Below are positions 1 through 12,960 of a stretch of DNA of 64,000 bases, piece after piece. The stretch is from Adiantum capillus-veneris (taxonomy: Eukaryota > Streptophyta > Polypodiopsida > Polypodiales > Pteridaceae). Position numbers and translations under genes: made by a program. The notes below the pieces were generated by a model. It was not told the DNA's origin. It made no database searches and saw nothing but the letters and a program-made list of their open reading frames with translations. The stretch lies in the NCBI GenBank assembly GCA_014529385.2, contig CM043962.1, forward strand, positions 91,665,180 to 91,729,179. The letters are read 5' to 3'. Numbering within the stretch: position 1 is the first letter of the stretch; each line of letters starts with the position of its first letter.

Positions 1-1596
<1,596 letters not shown>

Positions 1597-1597
1597 T

Positions 1598-1609
1598 TGG
1601 TATCAGAGC
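1598..1609 (+). other. Primer-binding site of A1 (initiator Met tRNA type)
   Basis: TGGTATCAGAGC, one base after the LTR end. This is the standard plant LTR-retrotransposon site complementary to the 3' end of initiator methionine tRNA. Together with the LTR end it shows that the A1 element runs left to right. Confidence 0.85.
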
Positions 1610-2153
1610 ACAAGGTTTTTATTTTCTTGCTCAAGAAGGGAGGTCCTCAAGGTAGTTATAAATGGTTGGTTTGAGTTATTCTAATGGAAACACCAAGGAG
1701 TTATTTGCAAGCATATGGTCTTGCAATACTATGCATTTGCAAGCATACAGGTGAGAGGGGAAATGGGAACACACTAGAAACACAACACAAATGCCTCTAT
1801 AGCCGAAGGTAGTCACAACACCCCCATCCACTAGAAATCACCACCAAAATCACACATGTTGGCAAGCACATCATCATTTGCATGTATACCAATGCACACA
1901 TGCTTTGCACCATCAACACACAGCATACCACATAAATTTGCCCCGACTTTAGCAATTCTACAATGCACACATGTTGTCTTTCTCTCTCTCACATGCAGGA
2001 GGCTTGAGGACACACACGCGCACACACAGGCACCAACCACTTTGAGCGAAGCAAAGACGAGAAGGGAAAAATGGGGAAGAAACGACTCAAAGTTTGGCTA
2101 TGATTTCCTCATGTTATGACAAAAAAACCATCTACAAAAACCATGAAACTTGG
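1610..2153 (+). other. A1 leader stub followed by unassigned sequence
   Basis: About 65 bases after the primer-binding site match the leader of A3 (from 42307), then homology stops near 1675. The rest, up to the A2 LTR start, has no recognisable gag or other coding sequence. A1 is therefore an LTR plus a stub, truncated or deleted just inside. Confidence 0.6.
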
Positions 2154-3013
2154 TGTCATAAAAATATAATACCTAACTTTACCAAATGATTTCTCATATT
2201 AAACTGATTTCTTAATATGGGAAGATAAAAGGGGAACAAGAGTTAGTATATATATATGTGTGTCTCTAGACCTATCTCAATAGGGGACCGGAAGAAGAAA
2301 TGGTTGTATCTCAATAGGGGTCCAAAAGGAGACGGTCTACCAAAGAGCAATGTGCAATAAGTGCTTCTAGATTTACCTCAGCAAGGGACCAAGAGGAGAG
2401 ATGGTTACATCTCAAAAGGGGTCCAAACAAAGGTAGTCTATCAAAGAGAAACATGCATCTAATGGAGCTTAAAAGACCTTAGGGTTATTCATTAAAGACC
2501 TCCAAAATTTAATGTTAAAAAGTCCTTTGACCTTACGCAAGCTAGGGCTAATCTCGAGGTGGGAATCGTACCCAAGCATGAGATACTAAAACGCTTAGTG
2601 GTTGTGGGAACTTTGCCCAAAGCTTGAGGTGATTTTTATGCTTAAATGCCAAAGGCTTTTGAAATGTTAAATTCAAAGATAAATTCTCAAGAGGCATGAA
2701 CGCTCATGCTTGATTGACTAAGGCTTGAAGTATTCCATTCAAAACAAATGACTTAAAGAAGCATAAAAGACACATGCTTGCTTGATTGACTAAGTCCTTG
2801 AAGTATACAATTAAATCAAATGACTTAATAAGCATAAAAAATACATGTTGAAATGATCCTCCACATGTGGCTCTCATGATGTGCTTGAATGCTATTGGTT
2901 AGGTTTTAAAGGGGTCCAATGAGAATTTAGATACATAAAAATAAATAATTAAGTTATTTCTCTCAAAGAGAAAAAAGAGGATACATGTCCAAATGAAATA
3001 ATAAAATAATACG

Positions 3014-3063
<50 letters not shown>

Positions 3064-3811
3064 GTGGACCAAGCATGAGAGGGAGGGTGTACTCTCTCAC
3101 ATACACACATACACACGTTCTCTCATTGTGTGGAGTGCAAAATGCAAGAGCTCCATCTCGTTCTCCAAGCTTGTGGAGAAGTGGAGAGCTTACACCAACA
3201 CTCTTGGCTATGGAATGCAAATCCAACCAAAAGCCATGCTTCAATGCTTAAGATTGCCATCTTCTTCATCTTCATTACTATGCTATTATGCTATGCTAAG
3301 CAAGAAGAGTGATGATAAGTGAGGAACTATTTCTTTATCCTATGGAACGTTTCTTCTTCCTCTTCCCTACCCTCATTCCCCGCTAACTCTCTCCACCTTC
3401 GAAGGTGTTTGAGGCCTTGGGACTGAGGCTTGGGATAGTCAATGCTTTTTGCAAAGTTTATGTTAAGCTCGTGATGGATGAAGCTTTCCATATTCATAGC
3501 ATCACCAAGGTCACAAGGAACACAAAGATTGTATTGTAACAAAGTCTCTCTTGATGGGAGAATCTATAATACAAACGCCTTTTCAAGGGGGCACCGGCTC
3601 CAAGTAAATCCGATCCTCAACTATTGTCATGTTCTCTAATACTCTCTCTCTTGCAAAAGTATTGTTCATGCCAAGTTAATTAAGTACTATGTTTATGTTA
3701 CTACCATCAATTAAGTTCACCCTCTATGTTCTCAAAGTGATTTCACAAAAATGCTCACATTAATTCTCTTAATTCCGCTATTCTCAAAGTTCATAGGCCA
3801 TTCCCAGTACA
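2154..3811 (+). mobile_element. Family A2: old, diverged 5' LTR of Ty3/gypsy
   Basis: Starts TGTCATAA and ends GTACA before a degenerate primer-binding site. Blocks shared with the other family A LTRs include the AATGATTT...TTAAACTGAT start, the TTAATATGGGAAG segment, and the 3' region with GGAACACAAAG and ATTGTATTGTA. Many substitutions and indels separate it from A1, A3 and A4, so it is the oldest copy in the window. It contains a GA microsatellite at 3017-3060. Confidence 0.8.
3017..3060. repeat. (GA)22 microsatellite in the A2 LTR
   Basis: A pure GA run of 44 bp within the LTR. Confidence 0.95.
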
Positions 3812-3812
3812 T

Positions 3813-3824
3813 TGGTATCATAGC
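3813..3824 (+). other. Degenerate primer-binding site of A2
   Basis: TGGTATCATAGC: one substitution from the TGGTATCAGAGC of A1 and A3, at the expected one-base distance from the LTR end. Confidence 0.75.
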
Positions 3825-4225
3825 ATTTGGTTTCTCTTTTCTTGCTTAAGAAGAGAGGTCCTTAAGTAGCCTATTAATGGTTGATTTTGTTAATTATATT
3901 AGGGTAAGTGGGACTGAGATCTATTATCGATTTTGTTGAGCCCACTATGTGGGATATGGTGCACACCTCGGGAGCTTTGGTCTTAATAATGGGGTCTTTT
4001 TAGACTTGCCTATGGATTTACCATTATTGAGCCATAAGAACTCCGAAAGGAGCTATCCCTTAGCAATTTTGCTATGCTAGACCCACCCCACCACTGTCTA
4101 AAATTAACCAATTCGATCCGTGGGTGTAGATACTTAAGTGCTTATTTTCAAAGGCTAAGAGGAGTAGTAACTAAGGTTTTGAGTTGCTAAAGAATACACT
4201 AAGTAAACACATAAGTATAATTAGC

Positions 4226-5651
4226 ATGGTTGACAATAATCAAGAGAGTAGAATGAACATTGATAACTTTGATTTTGCACATGAAGGTGCTAATGATGAT
4301 GCCCCCATGTTTATCAATTATCTTGTTACTAGGTTGCATCAAGCTATGGGCAACCCTACTTTGCAAGCCAAAGTTACTCAACAACTTTGTGCTTATGGGA
4401 TTTTCCTTCCTCTCCAAGAGGAGAAAGAGATTAGGAGGCCTCTTGATGAGACCCCCAAAAGAAGACTCTCTCCCATACTAGAGGAGGAATCCAAAGAACA
4501 AGAAAGTAATGAATCCTTAAGTTCCTCTGAAGATGTGGCTCCATGAAGATGGCGGTCTAAACGATTGTCAACTCCTCCCATGAGGAAATGGTCAATCCAT
4601 AGTCCTTCTCCTCGTCACTCCAAAAGTGAAGAGAGGAAACAAAGGAAGAAAAAGGCAAGAAAGAGGTCACCCTCTTCTTCTTCTTCTTCACCTTCCTCCT
4701 CTTCCGACCAAAGCAATAGTTATTCTCTTAGAGAATACAAGAGGAGAGGACAGTGAAAAACTTACCCTGCATGGCAAAGGTCCCAAAAGCTTAAGAAATT
4801 CAAAGGGGGAGGAAAGAGTATCTCTTTTCTCACCTATGATGACACCTTTGATGCCACCGACGAAGTATTGGCCTTCATCTAACAATTTGATGTGGCCTTT
4901 GGAGAGGAGGGCTTCACGAAGTCCTTCAAGCTACACCATGTAGCTATACACTTCCAGAAATCTACTTCTCAATGGTGGGCTAGCCTTTGTGGCAATATGG
5001 CGAGGTCCCAAAGACATGGAATCCATCATGAAGCAATTCCTTGCAAGTGATGCAAAGGACAAAGTGCTCACCGAATGGCAAAGTTTGAAGCTTCTCTCAC
5101 ATGAGTCTATTCACAAATATATGGATAAGTTTTCGGATTTACATCTCAAGGCTACTTTCTTTCAAAAGATAGACTTCGCCGAGTCAAAGCAACAATTTTG
5201 TGTGGGATTACCTAAAGAAATGGCCGAGTATGTCAACTCACAACGGCCTAGCACTATCACCAAAGTCATCCACCGCACTATGGTTGCTTCAAGGATCAAT
5301 CTCCAACAAGGGGTAATAAGAAATTTCAAGCCCATGGAAAACAAGGATCGAAATGAAGCTAAATGGAAGAGCAATGCTCAAAACTCTTCTCATGAAGGCA
5401 ACACCAACACCAACAACAACAAGGCCAAGGAAAAAGGAGTTTACAAAGGTAAAAATAAGCTCTCTCCCAAAGAATTAGATGCGTTTTGTAAAGACCATAA
5501 ATGCTTTAACTGTGGGGAGCAAGGACATGGTTATCGTTCTTGCCCCAAAAGAAATATACGCAATGACACTCCTAGAGCTTCCATGGTTGAAGCTCCAAAA
5601 GAGGATACTCATTGCAAAGGCTCATTCCTCTCCTATGCTTGGGGAAGATGA
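4226..5651 (+). pseudogene. Ty3/gypsy gag (A2), disabled
   Basis: Gag is the structural protein that packages element RNA in the cytoplasm. The ATG at 4226 opens MVDNNQESRMNIDNFDF, matching the A3 gag start at 42711, and is preferred over upstream in-frame codons. Stop codons at 4544, 4754 and about 4880, plus a frame change, break the frame. An Arg/Ser/Lys-rich stretch (4565-4756) precedes the capsid-like core, which resumes around 4770-5250 with FQKSTSQWW and LASDAKDKVLTEWQSLK. A single CCHC zinc knuckle, CFNCGEQGHGYRSC, sits at about 5500-5545. The A4 gag (60051-60986) carries the same core and knuckle. The element cannot be autonomous. Confidence 0.85.
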
Positions 5652-6038
5652 TGCCTTCATCTTGTTTGACCCTGGCTCTACTCACAACTTCATATCAATG
5701 GAGTTGGCCACCAAGTTGGGCATTCAAGCTTTTGAGATGGGAGATATTGTAACTGTTGACATAGCATTCAAGGGATAGCAAGCCTCTGTTACTCCCTTGA
5801 TTGGGAAGTTGAGGTTTCAAGTCCAAATCTACGTCAACAAAGATTTTTTTTTAAAAAAAATCTCTCCTCTCCAACATGAGGATGTTATCCTAGGGACACC
5901 ATGGTTCAATTCCATGGCTGCCAACATGAAGCTCCCTGAAAGGAGAATCCACTTCACCTATAGGAAAAAGAGCATGTACATAGATGCTAACGAGTCAGGG
6001 AACACTATATCCCTGGTAAATATGCTTGTTTTTTTATA
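5640..6038 (+). pseudogene. Retropepsin-like protease of A2 pol, disabled
   Basis: Aspartic protease domain that would process the polyprotein. The active-site motif reads LFDPGSTHNFIS (about 5660-5696) and the C-terminal ILGTPWFNSM motif follows at about 5890. Asp-Pro-Gly replaces the usual Asp-Ser/Thr-Gly; A4 has the same, so it is a family feature. The frame is +1 relative to the end of gag, as in A4. A stop at about 5776 and a poly-T/poly-A patch at 5845-5860 disrupt it. Confidence 0.8.
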
Positions 6039-6129
6039 AGTCAATGAAAAGCTTTATTTTTAAATATATGATTTTGCTAGAGAATCTGTAAATGATTCTA
6101 ATTTTTTCACAAGTAACAATAAAGGGAAC

Positions 6130-6450
6130 CAAGAGGAATAAGAGTTGTCTAGTTTCCTAAATGGATTCTAAGATGTTTTCAATGATGACATCCCTAGTGA
6201 GCTACCTCCAAAACAAGGGGATGATGAGACCATGCAATAGAGCTTCTACTAGGAAGATCACCTCCTAATAAACCTCCTTATTGAGTTTCACAAGCTCAAC
6301 AAAAGAGATCATGAGGCAATTGCATGAATTGGTGGAAAAAGGGATGGTGAGGCCTAGCTCCTCTCTATTCTGTTCACCAGTACTTTTAGTGCAAAAGAAG
6401 GATGACATATATCACGTGTGTCGACTTTAGAGCACTAAATACGATCACTG
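6130..6450 (+). pseudogene. Start of reverse transcriptase of A2, truncated
   Basis: Codes brokenly for the segment before and into RT: LPSGELPP-like linker, ...[17 protein letters not shown]..., VLLVQKKDD and CVDF.ALNTIT, matching A3 43380-43690 and A4 61450-61740. Several indels break the frame. Homology ends abruptly at about 6450 in the middle of RT; everything downstream (RNase H, integrase, 3' LTR) is missing. Confidence 0.75.
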
Positions 6451-7660
6451 ACAAATGCTCCAACTGCATTCAAATTCTCGTTGAGAGCTCAAGAAATCCT
6501 CCTCATGTTGTGCCTTCGTTGGCCCCAAGCTTGTCTAAATGTAAGATCCTCAACCGGATGGGGTCCTTGGCAGGTCTCTAGGCCTATTAAAAGTCAGAGT
6601 CTCTAAGTAAGAAGGGTCCAGGGAATAGACCTTTACCATTGACAGTGGCTTGGGTCTATAGCCTTAGAAAAAGACGTAGTCCTGTCTCACAAAGAAAACG
6701 GGACAACATCTTAAAAGTCCAAAACTATTTCAGCCCTATAACTTCCGCAATTTGGGCTGAGGTATTCTCAACCAATGTTTTTCCCCCCCTAACAGATGTG
6801 AGGGCACAGCCGTTGGTGAACTCCTCTTTCAATTGGAGAAGCTTACTAAATGCTTTTAGTGCGTGGGAATGGATAGTTACCTGACTAATTAGGTCCACCC
6901 GTCCATGATTGGCAACCTTAGTAAATCCCCACTTACCACCTTGCACTCACACATGATCCTTTTGTTTCCTAATTACTACCATATGTGTTTTAACATTTAA
7001 ACTAATGGATCCCTTTTCAACTTTCCGTCATTGTAATTCATTAAGACAAGTCATTGAAATCAACATTGAAAACAATCTTTTAGAAAACAAACATCTTTAG
7101 ACTTAAGACAAGGTATGGTCACTTATAACATATCTTGAAAATTCTGACACGTACTCCACTTGTCTCAAGCACACCTATACATGGGTGAACAACAACACCC
7201 TTCCTTATTTATAAACAGGGTGGAAACCCATCACCCAAAATTTTGGGACGCTCATACGCCAAACCAGTTGCCCATACAACCGGGCGGTTCCCCTATGATA
7301 AAAATGGTATCCTAAGTAGTATCCACAAACATACACATGTAGGACGTACAGACTCCACGTACATGGGGAAAACCGACTCATCGATGGCTGACAAGCCATC
7401 ATTACTCATCACCCAAAGTGAAAATATTCCAAGGAATCAGAGGTGTCTTGAGACAAGCTGTCTTAAGGATGACCAATAATTCTTTCCTAAGTCAACCAAC
7501 CTTATCCCAAACATTTCCTTCCTAATTTACAAACAAGTGCTCGTAGGTTTCTTGGAAGATGTCTGCCATTTCAGCCAGCTTTACTTTTTCTAATTCCTTA
7601 CTCCCTCTTTATGTATGCAACATTAATATTTAAAGAAAAACTTAAATTAGTTAAACTTAA
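6451..7660. other. Unassigned stretch after the A2 truncation point
   Basis: No recognisable domain. A minus-strand open stretch at 6725-6946 begins at a GTG codon and reads ...LLQLKEEFTNGCALTSVRGG...; it could be a downstream exon of the minus-strand ORF at 7684-7839, but no splice pair could be confirmed. The plus strand holds only short frames. Confidence 0.4.
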
Positions 7661-7683
7661 TTATAACGAAGACCCACCTGGAA

Positions 7684-7839
7684 CTGATCGGGCATTTGTT
7701 GTAGCACCGGGGCCTGAACGCTCTCGTCAATGGGCCTATTACTAGGCCCGGCTTCGTCGTCTTGCGACGCTCTAGCTCTTTTAGGAACACTACCCTCATC
7801 ATCAGATGGAGGATTGGCTCGCTTCCTTTTGGGTGCCAC
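7684..7839 (-). pseudogene. First exon-like ORF with a nuclear-localisation-type basic start; function unknown
   Basis: The minus strand encodes APKRKRANPPSDDEG, then SVPKRARASQDDEAG and ...QAPVLQQMPDQFQ. Two basic clusters (PKRKR, PKRAR) separated by acidic/Ser stretches look like a nuclear localisation signal. The codon where ATG is expected is GTG, with a stop three codons upstream, so the start appears lost. The ORF runs into a donor-like CAGGTGGGT at about 7683, hinting at splicing. A TATA box 1.3 kb upstream points the same way. It may be the N-terminus of an element-encoded gag or transposase, or of a dead gene; I do not recognise the family. Confidence 0.4.
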
Positions 7840-8942
7840 GACTTCTTATCTTTTTAAAAAAGGACGTCTAATTATTAGGTAAATCATCCAAAAGCTAGAT
7901 TTACCTTCGTATTCAATTTAATTCCTCTTCTTAACCCAATCAAGGTTAAATTTATAGTTGTAGGTGATAAATTCTTGACCTAGTAATTTCTTATCTGCTT
8001 ATATAGGTAAGATAACTTCCCATAGCTTCCCTAAGTGTTTTCTAAGCTCTTATAATTTTTTAAATAAATTTCTACATCTTTTTCCTAATTTCCCCATCTA
8101 TTTTAAGCTTGAAATCTGCTTAATTTAAGCTTAATATTTATTATATTCATTTTCTCTTAAAGATTGTATTTCCTCTTATATCAAAAGTTTACACTTTTTG
8201 TAATTTTCCTAGAAACTTTTGACCGTAAATTCTATTTATCCTAATTAATCTTTAGATGAAAATAGGGCTTTTGATCAATTATAATTACTCAAACTAACTA
8301 ATTAATTATGTTATAATTATCACAAATAGATAATGATATTTGATAACTCTAGTAATTATTGTTTAATTATACAAATTAGTTATCTAATTTTTTCCTTTTA
8401 TTTTTAGCTAAACTCAGTCTTTTTAAGCTTAGATAAATAGCTAAATAATATTTTTGACCTTAAGATAATGATAATGGCTTAATTATGATGTATATTAACT
8501 CTGATAAATATCACATAATTATCTAAGCGAGTTTACTAATTTCCCTCTTTAATTTGTGGCTAAACATAGCTAGTTTCAACTTTATTACATACTCATACTA
8601 ATTTTTTGTTAATGAGATATTTTCTTTGTGTTCCTAATAGTATTTTCTAATTGTAGTAATATTTAAGCTAATTAAATAGGTTTCCCATTCGTTTTTTGGT
8701 TTAAAATATCTAATTTTTGCCTAATTAATTATAGAGACAAATCAAAAAATTATGATATAATTTTCCTAGTTTTTTTAATAGTCTAATCAAGCTTTTATAA
8801 TTATCCTATACTAATCTAAGTTTAATTAATTTAAGACTAAAAAGATTAATTTCAATCCTAATATGGCTTAATAATTAATTAGATTAATATCCCTAATCTT
8901 AATCTAAGTGGTCAACATAATATTAAGAGTTAAGAGAGTAAT

Positions 8943-8991
8943 TTAAGAAGATTAAACCTCTTTATGATATAAAGAGGTTTAATCTTCTTAA
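8943..8991. repeat. Perfect 23-bp inverted repeat with a 3-nt loop
   Basis: Arms 8943-8965 and 8969-8991 are exact reverse complements around the loop GAT. The arm core reads AAGATTAAACCTCTTTAT. The next outward base pair mismatches. Transcribed in either direction it would fold into one long uninterrupted hairpin. Confidence 0.95.
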
Positions 8992-9163
8992 TTAATTAAG
9001 AAAATAGAGGTAAATTAGCATAATTTTGCTAATTAAAAAGAGATTAGGCTAATTACCATTGATAATCAACCACAGTTTTTGCTCTCTAGTGATTTTTGAG
9101 TAGAGTTGTGAGAGAGAAATGGCAAGGACACCAAGTCTAATTCAAAATGAGAGGCCTAGGGCC

Positions 9164-9172
9164 CTATTTATA
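9164..9172 (-). promoter_or_regulatory. TATA box on the minus strand
   Basis: Reads CTATAAATAGGG on the minus strand, a near-ideal plant TATA box. Transcription would start about 30 bp lower, near 9135, and run toward 9060 and the ORF at 7839. Confidence 0.55.
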
Positions 9173-9904
9173 GTTTTTCAGGCACACACATGCTCTCTCT
9201 AATCGTATCTTGCAGTTCCTTGCTACTCAAGCAGTCCCCCATCCTCAAGAAGGCACCATCTACTACTAAATCAGTGCATGGCAGCTCCTGCAATCCCCTC
9301 CCACAGCCTGCCTGATTAAAAAAATCAACCCTGCTAAATTTTTGGCTATTTTTATAAATATATGGGAGGCCTTAGTAAAAGTCTATGCTTAAATGATTAC
9401 AGCAACCATCCAATTTTTCTTAATAATTTAATTTACATTGAATCTTTCGGAGGGACTAGCGGGGTCAGTTTTTGTCCGAATTTAATTTTGAAATCTTTTG
9501 GCCCTAGGTTGGCTGTGCTTAAGATTCAAAAAATACCATTTTTAATTGCTTTTGAGATAGTGTTTTTACTTGTTTGTATGACCAATTCTTTCTCCTAAAG
9601 TTTTGAGTTCATTCCCGACAGCTAGAAAGGTGGAGACCTTACACCAAACAACTCCTCTTTGAGAGCTCCCCTCTTGAACCGAGCTCCTCCCCCAAAATGC
9701 AAAAAAATTGGCCCTTATAAGGTATGGGTGTCTTTTTTTATTTTTTTGCTGGCCTCTTGTTCTATTTTTGGCGTGCTTTGCATGTAAGCCATTGCTTTTT
9801 TCTTTTGGCTAACTTGAGCTCCAAATTCCACGTGTGAGGCCCCCCCATGCAGAGCAGTAGCGCTCGATGCTATTGGTGGGAGCCCCCCCTTCATCTTCAA
9901 ACAT

Positions 9905-10985
9905 TAGGTGCCCTTAAGGACCATGGGAACACCACCCACAGTAGCCGCCATGTCAACACTATTGAAATCCACTACCGACGGTAGCCATACCACCACCGTG
10001 CCGCAGTGCCCAAAACCGCCTGGCAACACCACTCGCCACCACCGACACTCGACAAACTTTCAAACCCCTGTATCTTGGCAACCCGGAGTTTGTTTGACGA
10101 TTTGTAAAGATCATCACGCTCCACAATACAAGCTGTACACATCTATCCACCTGTCTCCACTTGCCCTGTTTGTCGAGAAGAATCTGCAGACCACTTCAAC
10201 TTTGAACTGCCATAACTCCCACAACGTAACTCTGTTTGATCTGCCATCTGGACCGGCTTGTAGACCACTTCAAGCACTACATTAAAATGCAAAAATATGG
10301 CACTTTGCACACCCTTACCTACCATCCAATCTGGCCCATTTTGGAGCCCTTTAGGCTTATAAAACCCAATCAAGCATATATCACCTGCCTGCCTAGGATC
10401 TTCACACTTGCTTTAGCACTCCAACTTGCACCTGTAGACATACATACCATTGCTTGTGCCTATTGCTATGGTTGACATACTTTGGTTGCACCATCATTGC
10501 CCAACGCACTTGTTGAACATTCATGTTCCTTAGGCGCCCCTAAGGGCCGTGGGAACATCGCCCACAATACCCACCATGTCAACACTATTGAAATCCACTG
10601 TTGACGACGGCCACACAACACCACCGTGCCACAATGCCCAAAACCACCTGGCAATGCCCTGCGCCACCATCCACGCCCGACAAACTTTCAAACCCCTATA
10701 TCTTGGCAACCAAGGCTTTGTTTTATGATTTGTAACGACCGAAACGCTCCACACTACAAGCTGTACACATCTTCCAATGCTCCACACTACAAGCTGTACA
10801 CATCTATCCACTGAAAATAGCTTTGACCATGTCTCTCCACCTGCCTTGATCGTCGAGAATCCGTAAACCACTTCAACTTTGAACTGCCATAACTCCCACA
10901 TTGTAGCTCCGTTTAAGGAGCCGTCTAGATCGGCTCGTAGATCACTTTGAGAACTACATTCCAATGCAAAAATCTAGCACTTTTT
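9905..10985. repeat. Two-copy tandem repeat, period about 625 bp
   Basis: Copy 1 (about 9905-10306) and copy 2 (about 10530-10985) share long blocks such as GTCAACACTATTGAAATCCA, TTTCAAACCCCT.TATCTTGG and CAACTTTGAACTGCCATAAC. Copy 2 carries an extra internal duplication of about 30 bp, with GCTCCACACTACAAGCTG appearing twice (about 10745-10805). Open frames on both strands are not conserved between the copies, so no gene is called. Confidence 0.85.
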
Positions 10986-12360
10986 AATGTAATGGCATGC
11001 TAATGGTCCTTGAATGGTCAAAATTGAACCTTGCCACAAATTCAAGAGAATTGCACATATTGTTCATGTATGGGATCAAAAAGCTCAAAAAGAGCATATA
11101 ACTTGAGTTTGTGGTTCTACATGATAATTATGAATTGAAAAAGTTATTTAACATATTCTTTAAGGTTCCATAGCAATTTAATAACAACTCATTAAAAAGA
11201 CTTAAGAAAGCGATCAATCTAGTCTATCCTACCAAAAACATACACAATTGCAATAATTTCAAATTTTGTGAAAAATCAAAATTGACTTGAAACAACAAAA
11301 TAAACAAAACAAAACTATACACATCTATAGCGGACACATAATGTATGAAAGTTACCAATTAAGTTGGGTATTTTCACCTTCTTCATATGTAAAAACATAC
11401 AAGGAGTTTTTCTCCCTCTCCAATGTTAGGCTCGTCGCACTTATAGTAGAGCATTTGCTCTCCATTGTCGTATTTATATAAACTTACATGTGTATTATCC
11501 GTGTTGACTCGAGTTGCCATATTCACCCACCTAAGGTTAGCATTAAAAATGTCCAACTTCGGCTGCTTGTCTTCACGCTTAATATCAACCTTATCCTTGG
11601 TGCATGTTAATCCCCATTAGTCCAAAATATAGGGATTCTACATAGCTAACCCTCATTATCTAAGTATGAATCATCAATGTAGTCCACAAGCACTATGTAC
11701 TTAAACTCACTAGGTCTTTCTTTTAATTTCACACAATAGCGATCCATACCGTCTTTGTAAATTTTTGCACTTTGTTCATTTCAAACTGATATTTCAAATG
11801 CAATAATCTCATGCTTGGTGCGGGTTGGGATGGTCCTGCTCCCATGTTTGTTCCCTCGTTGAAAATCATACTCTTGAACCCTTCAGCCATGTAGGTGTAA
11901 TTTCTCTCTAAAGAAGTATTAGAAAGACTCTCTTCTAGAATGGGTTCTAAGGTCAACAAAGGTCCTTGGTGAACACTTTCTTTTGTCGAAATGTGACTAC
12001 CATGTTCTCTCATAGTAGGGTTCTACTCTAATATAGTCTATCTGATCACAAATACATCACGAAAACACCATTGCAAAACCGTGACGTGTTACCTTGGTTG
12101 ATGTATCCAAATCTTTTGTTAGAAAGCACTTTGAGTTGCACACTCTATCTTGCAATCTATACAAAAAACACTTGGTGGCTATGAGTTTACAGTCGCTTTG
12201 TTAGACAAAAATTAAAGTCGATAAAATTTTATCGCACTTTCAACAAAAATTCCTATTTTGCTTATAAATTCATCAAATCAAGTCCAAATTCATTTTTGAA
12301 AAGATCGCTATGATCCTTATGGCTAGCTTTGATATGGTAAAAGCTTGGGCTCAATATTTG
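10986..12360. other. Intergenic, no gene recognised
   Basis: A minus-strand open frame at 11729-12013 (…GAGPSQPAPSMRLLHLKY…) has no recognisable domain and no neighbouring exon I could support. The rest has only short frames. Confidence 0.4.
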
Positions 12361-12370
12361 ACAAAGGAAG

Positions 12371-12960
12371 ATGGATCGTGATCCATGTTGCTTTCTGCTA
12401 GATGATGATGAACCTTGATACACACCTTTCCCTTGGTCTATTGATCTCAACTATATGCTTTTTTGTGTGATCTGGATCAGTTTAGGTCATCCAAAAGTCA
12501 AACCCTAGGCTTGCTTGGCAATTTTTGGTATTGAATTGGTTTTGCCCACTTTTGACCTGCTTTTTGAACTTTTTTTTTGGCAACCTTGCTTTTGGAAGTT
12601 TTGGTTGTAATGTAGTCTGTTATAGGATGGTATAGTCTTTGTCTAAAAAATCAAAACAGGCATGGATTGCGATCCATGTTCCCTTGGATCCAGACACCAA
12701 AATTGGCCTACTCGTTACTTCTAGTATTAGTAGTCTACTCCCAAAACTTTTTTGGATTTGAACAACTTTTTGCCAATCAAAAGCAAAATTTTGTGTTTGC
12801 TTAGCGGTTTTTGGCTAGCTTCGGATGTTTTGGTGATTTGACCAACTTTTCGTAATTTTTTGCTATGGTGCCTTTTGGGAATTGTTTCAAATGGTATCAG
12901 CTATCAATTGATTAAATCTCAATCCCAAACGATGAAAAGGTACATGGATGGTGATCCATG
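12371..12960 (+). repeat. Monomer-like repeats with a palindromic ATGGAT-N4-ATCCAT core at the LINE 5' end
   Basis: Near-palindromes ATGGATCGTGATCCAT (12371), ATGGATTGCGATCCAT (12662) and ATGGATGGTGATCCAT (12944) are spaced about 291 and 282 bp. Their flanks also share weaker similarity: a TTTGCTTGG/AGC..TTTTTGG block near 12510 and 12800, and GGCCTACT downstream of copies 2 and 3. The third copy lies within the start of ORF1 and encodes MDGDP. The layout resembles the monomer promoters known in mouse L1. Confidence 0.6.

Larger units (their letters stand above)
7850..9620 (-). other. Very AT-rich, promoter-containing region, possibly a minus-strand LTR
   Basis: 7850-9060 is AT-rich with runs of TTAATTAA-like sequence and no open frame. 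9060-9620 read on the minus strand contains a good TATA box and starts at about 9620 with TGTCGGGAATGAACTC, which would suit an LTR start (TG). No matching second LTR, primer-binding site or polypurine tract was found in the window, so LTR identity is only a suggestion. Confidence 0.35.

Noticed and set aside
5660-5696. Asp-Pro-Gly in the protease active site as a novel catalytic variant
   Set aside because: It is shared by A2 and A4, and DPGST-type motifs are familiar to me in plant Ty3/gypsy proteases, so it is a family trait.
9908-10285. Plus-strand ORF of 125 codons in the tandem repeat
   Set aside because: The second repeat copy does not keep the frame, so it is probably chance.
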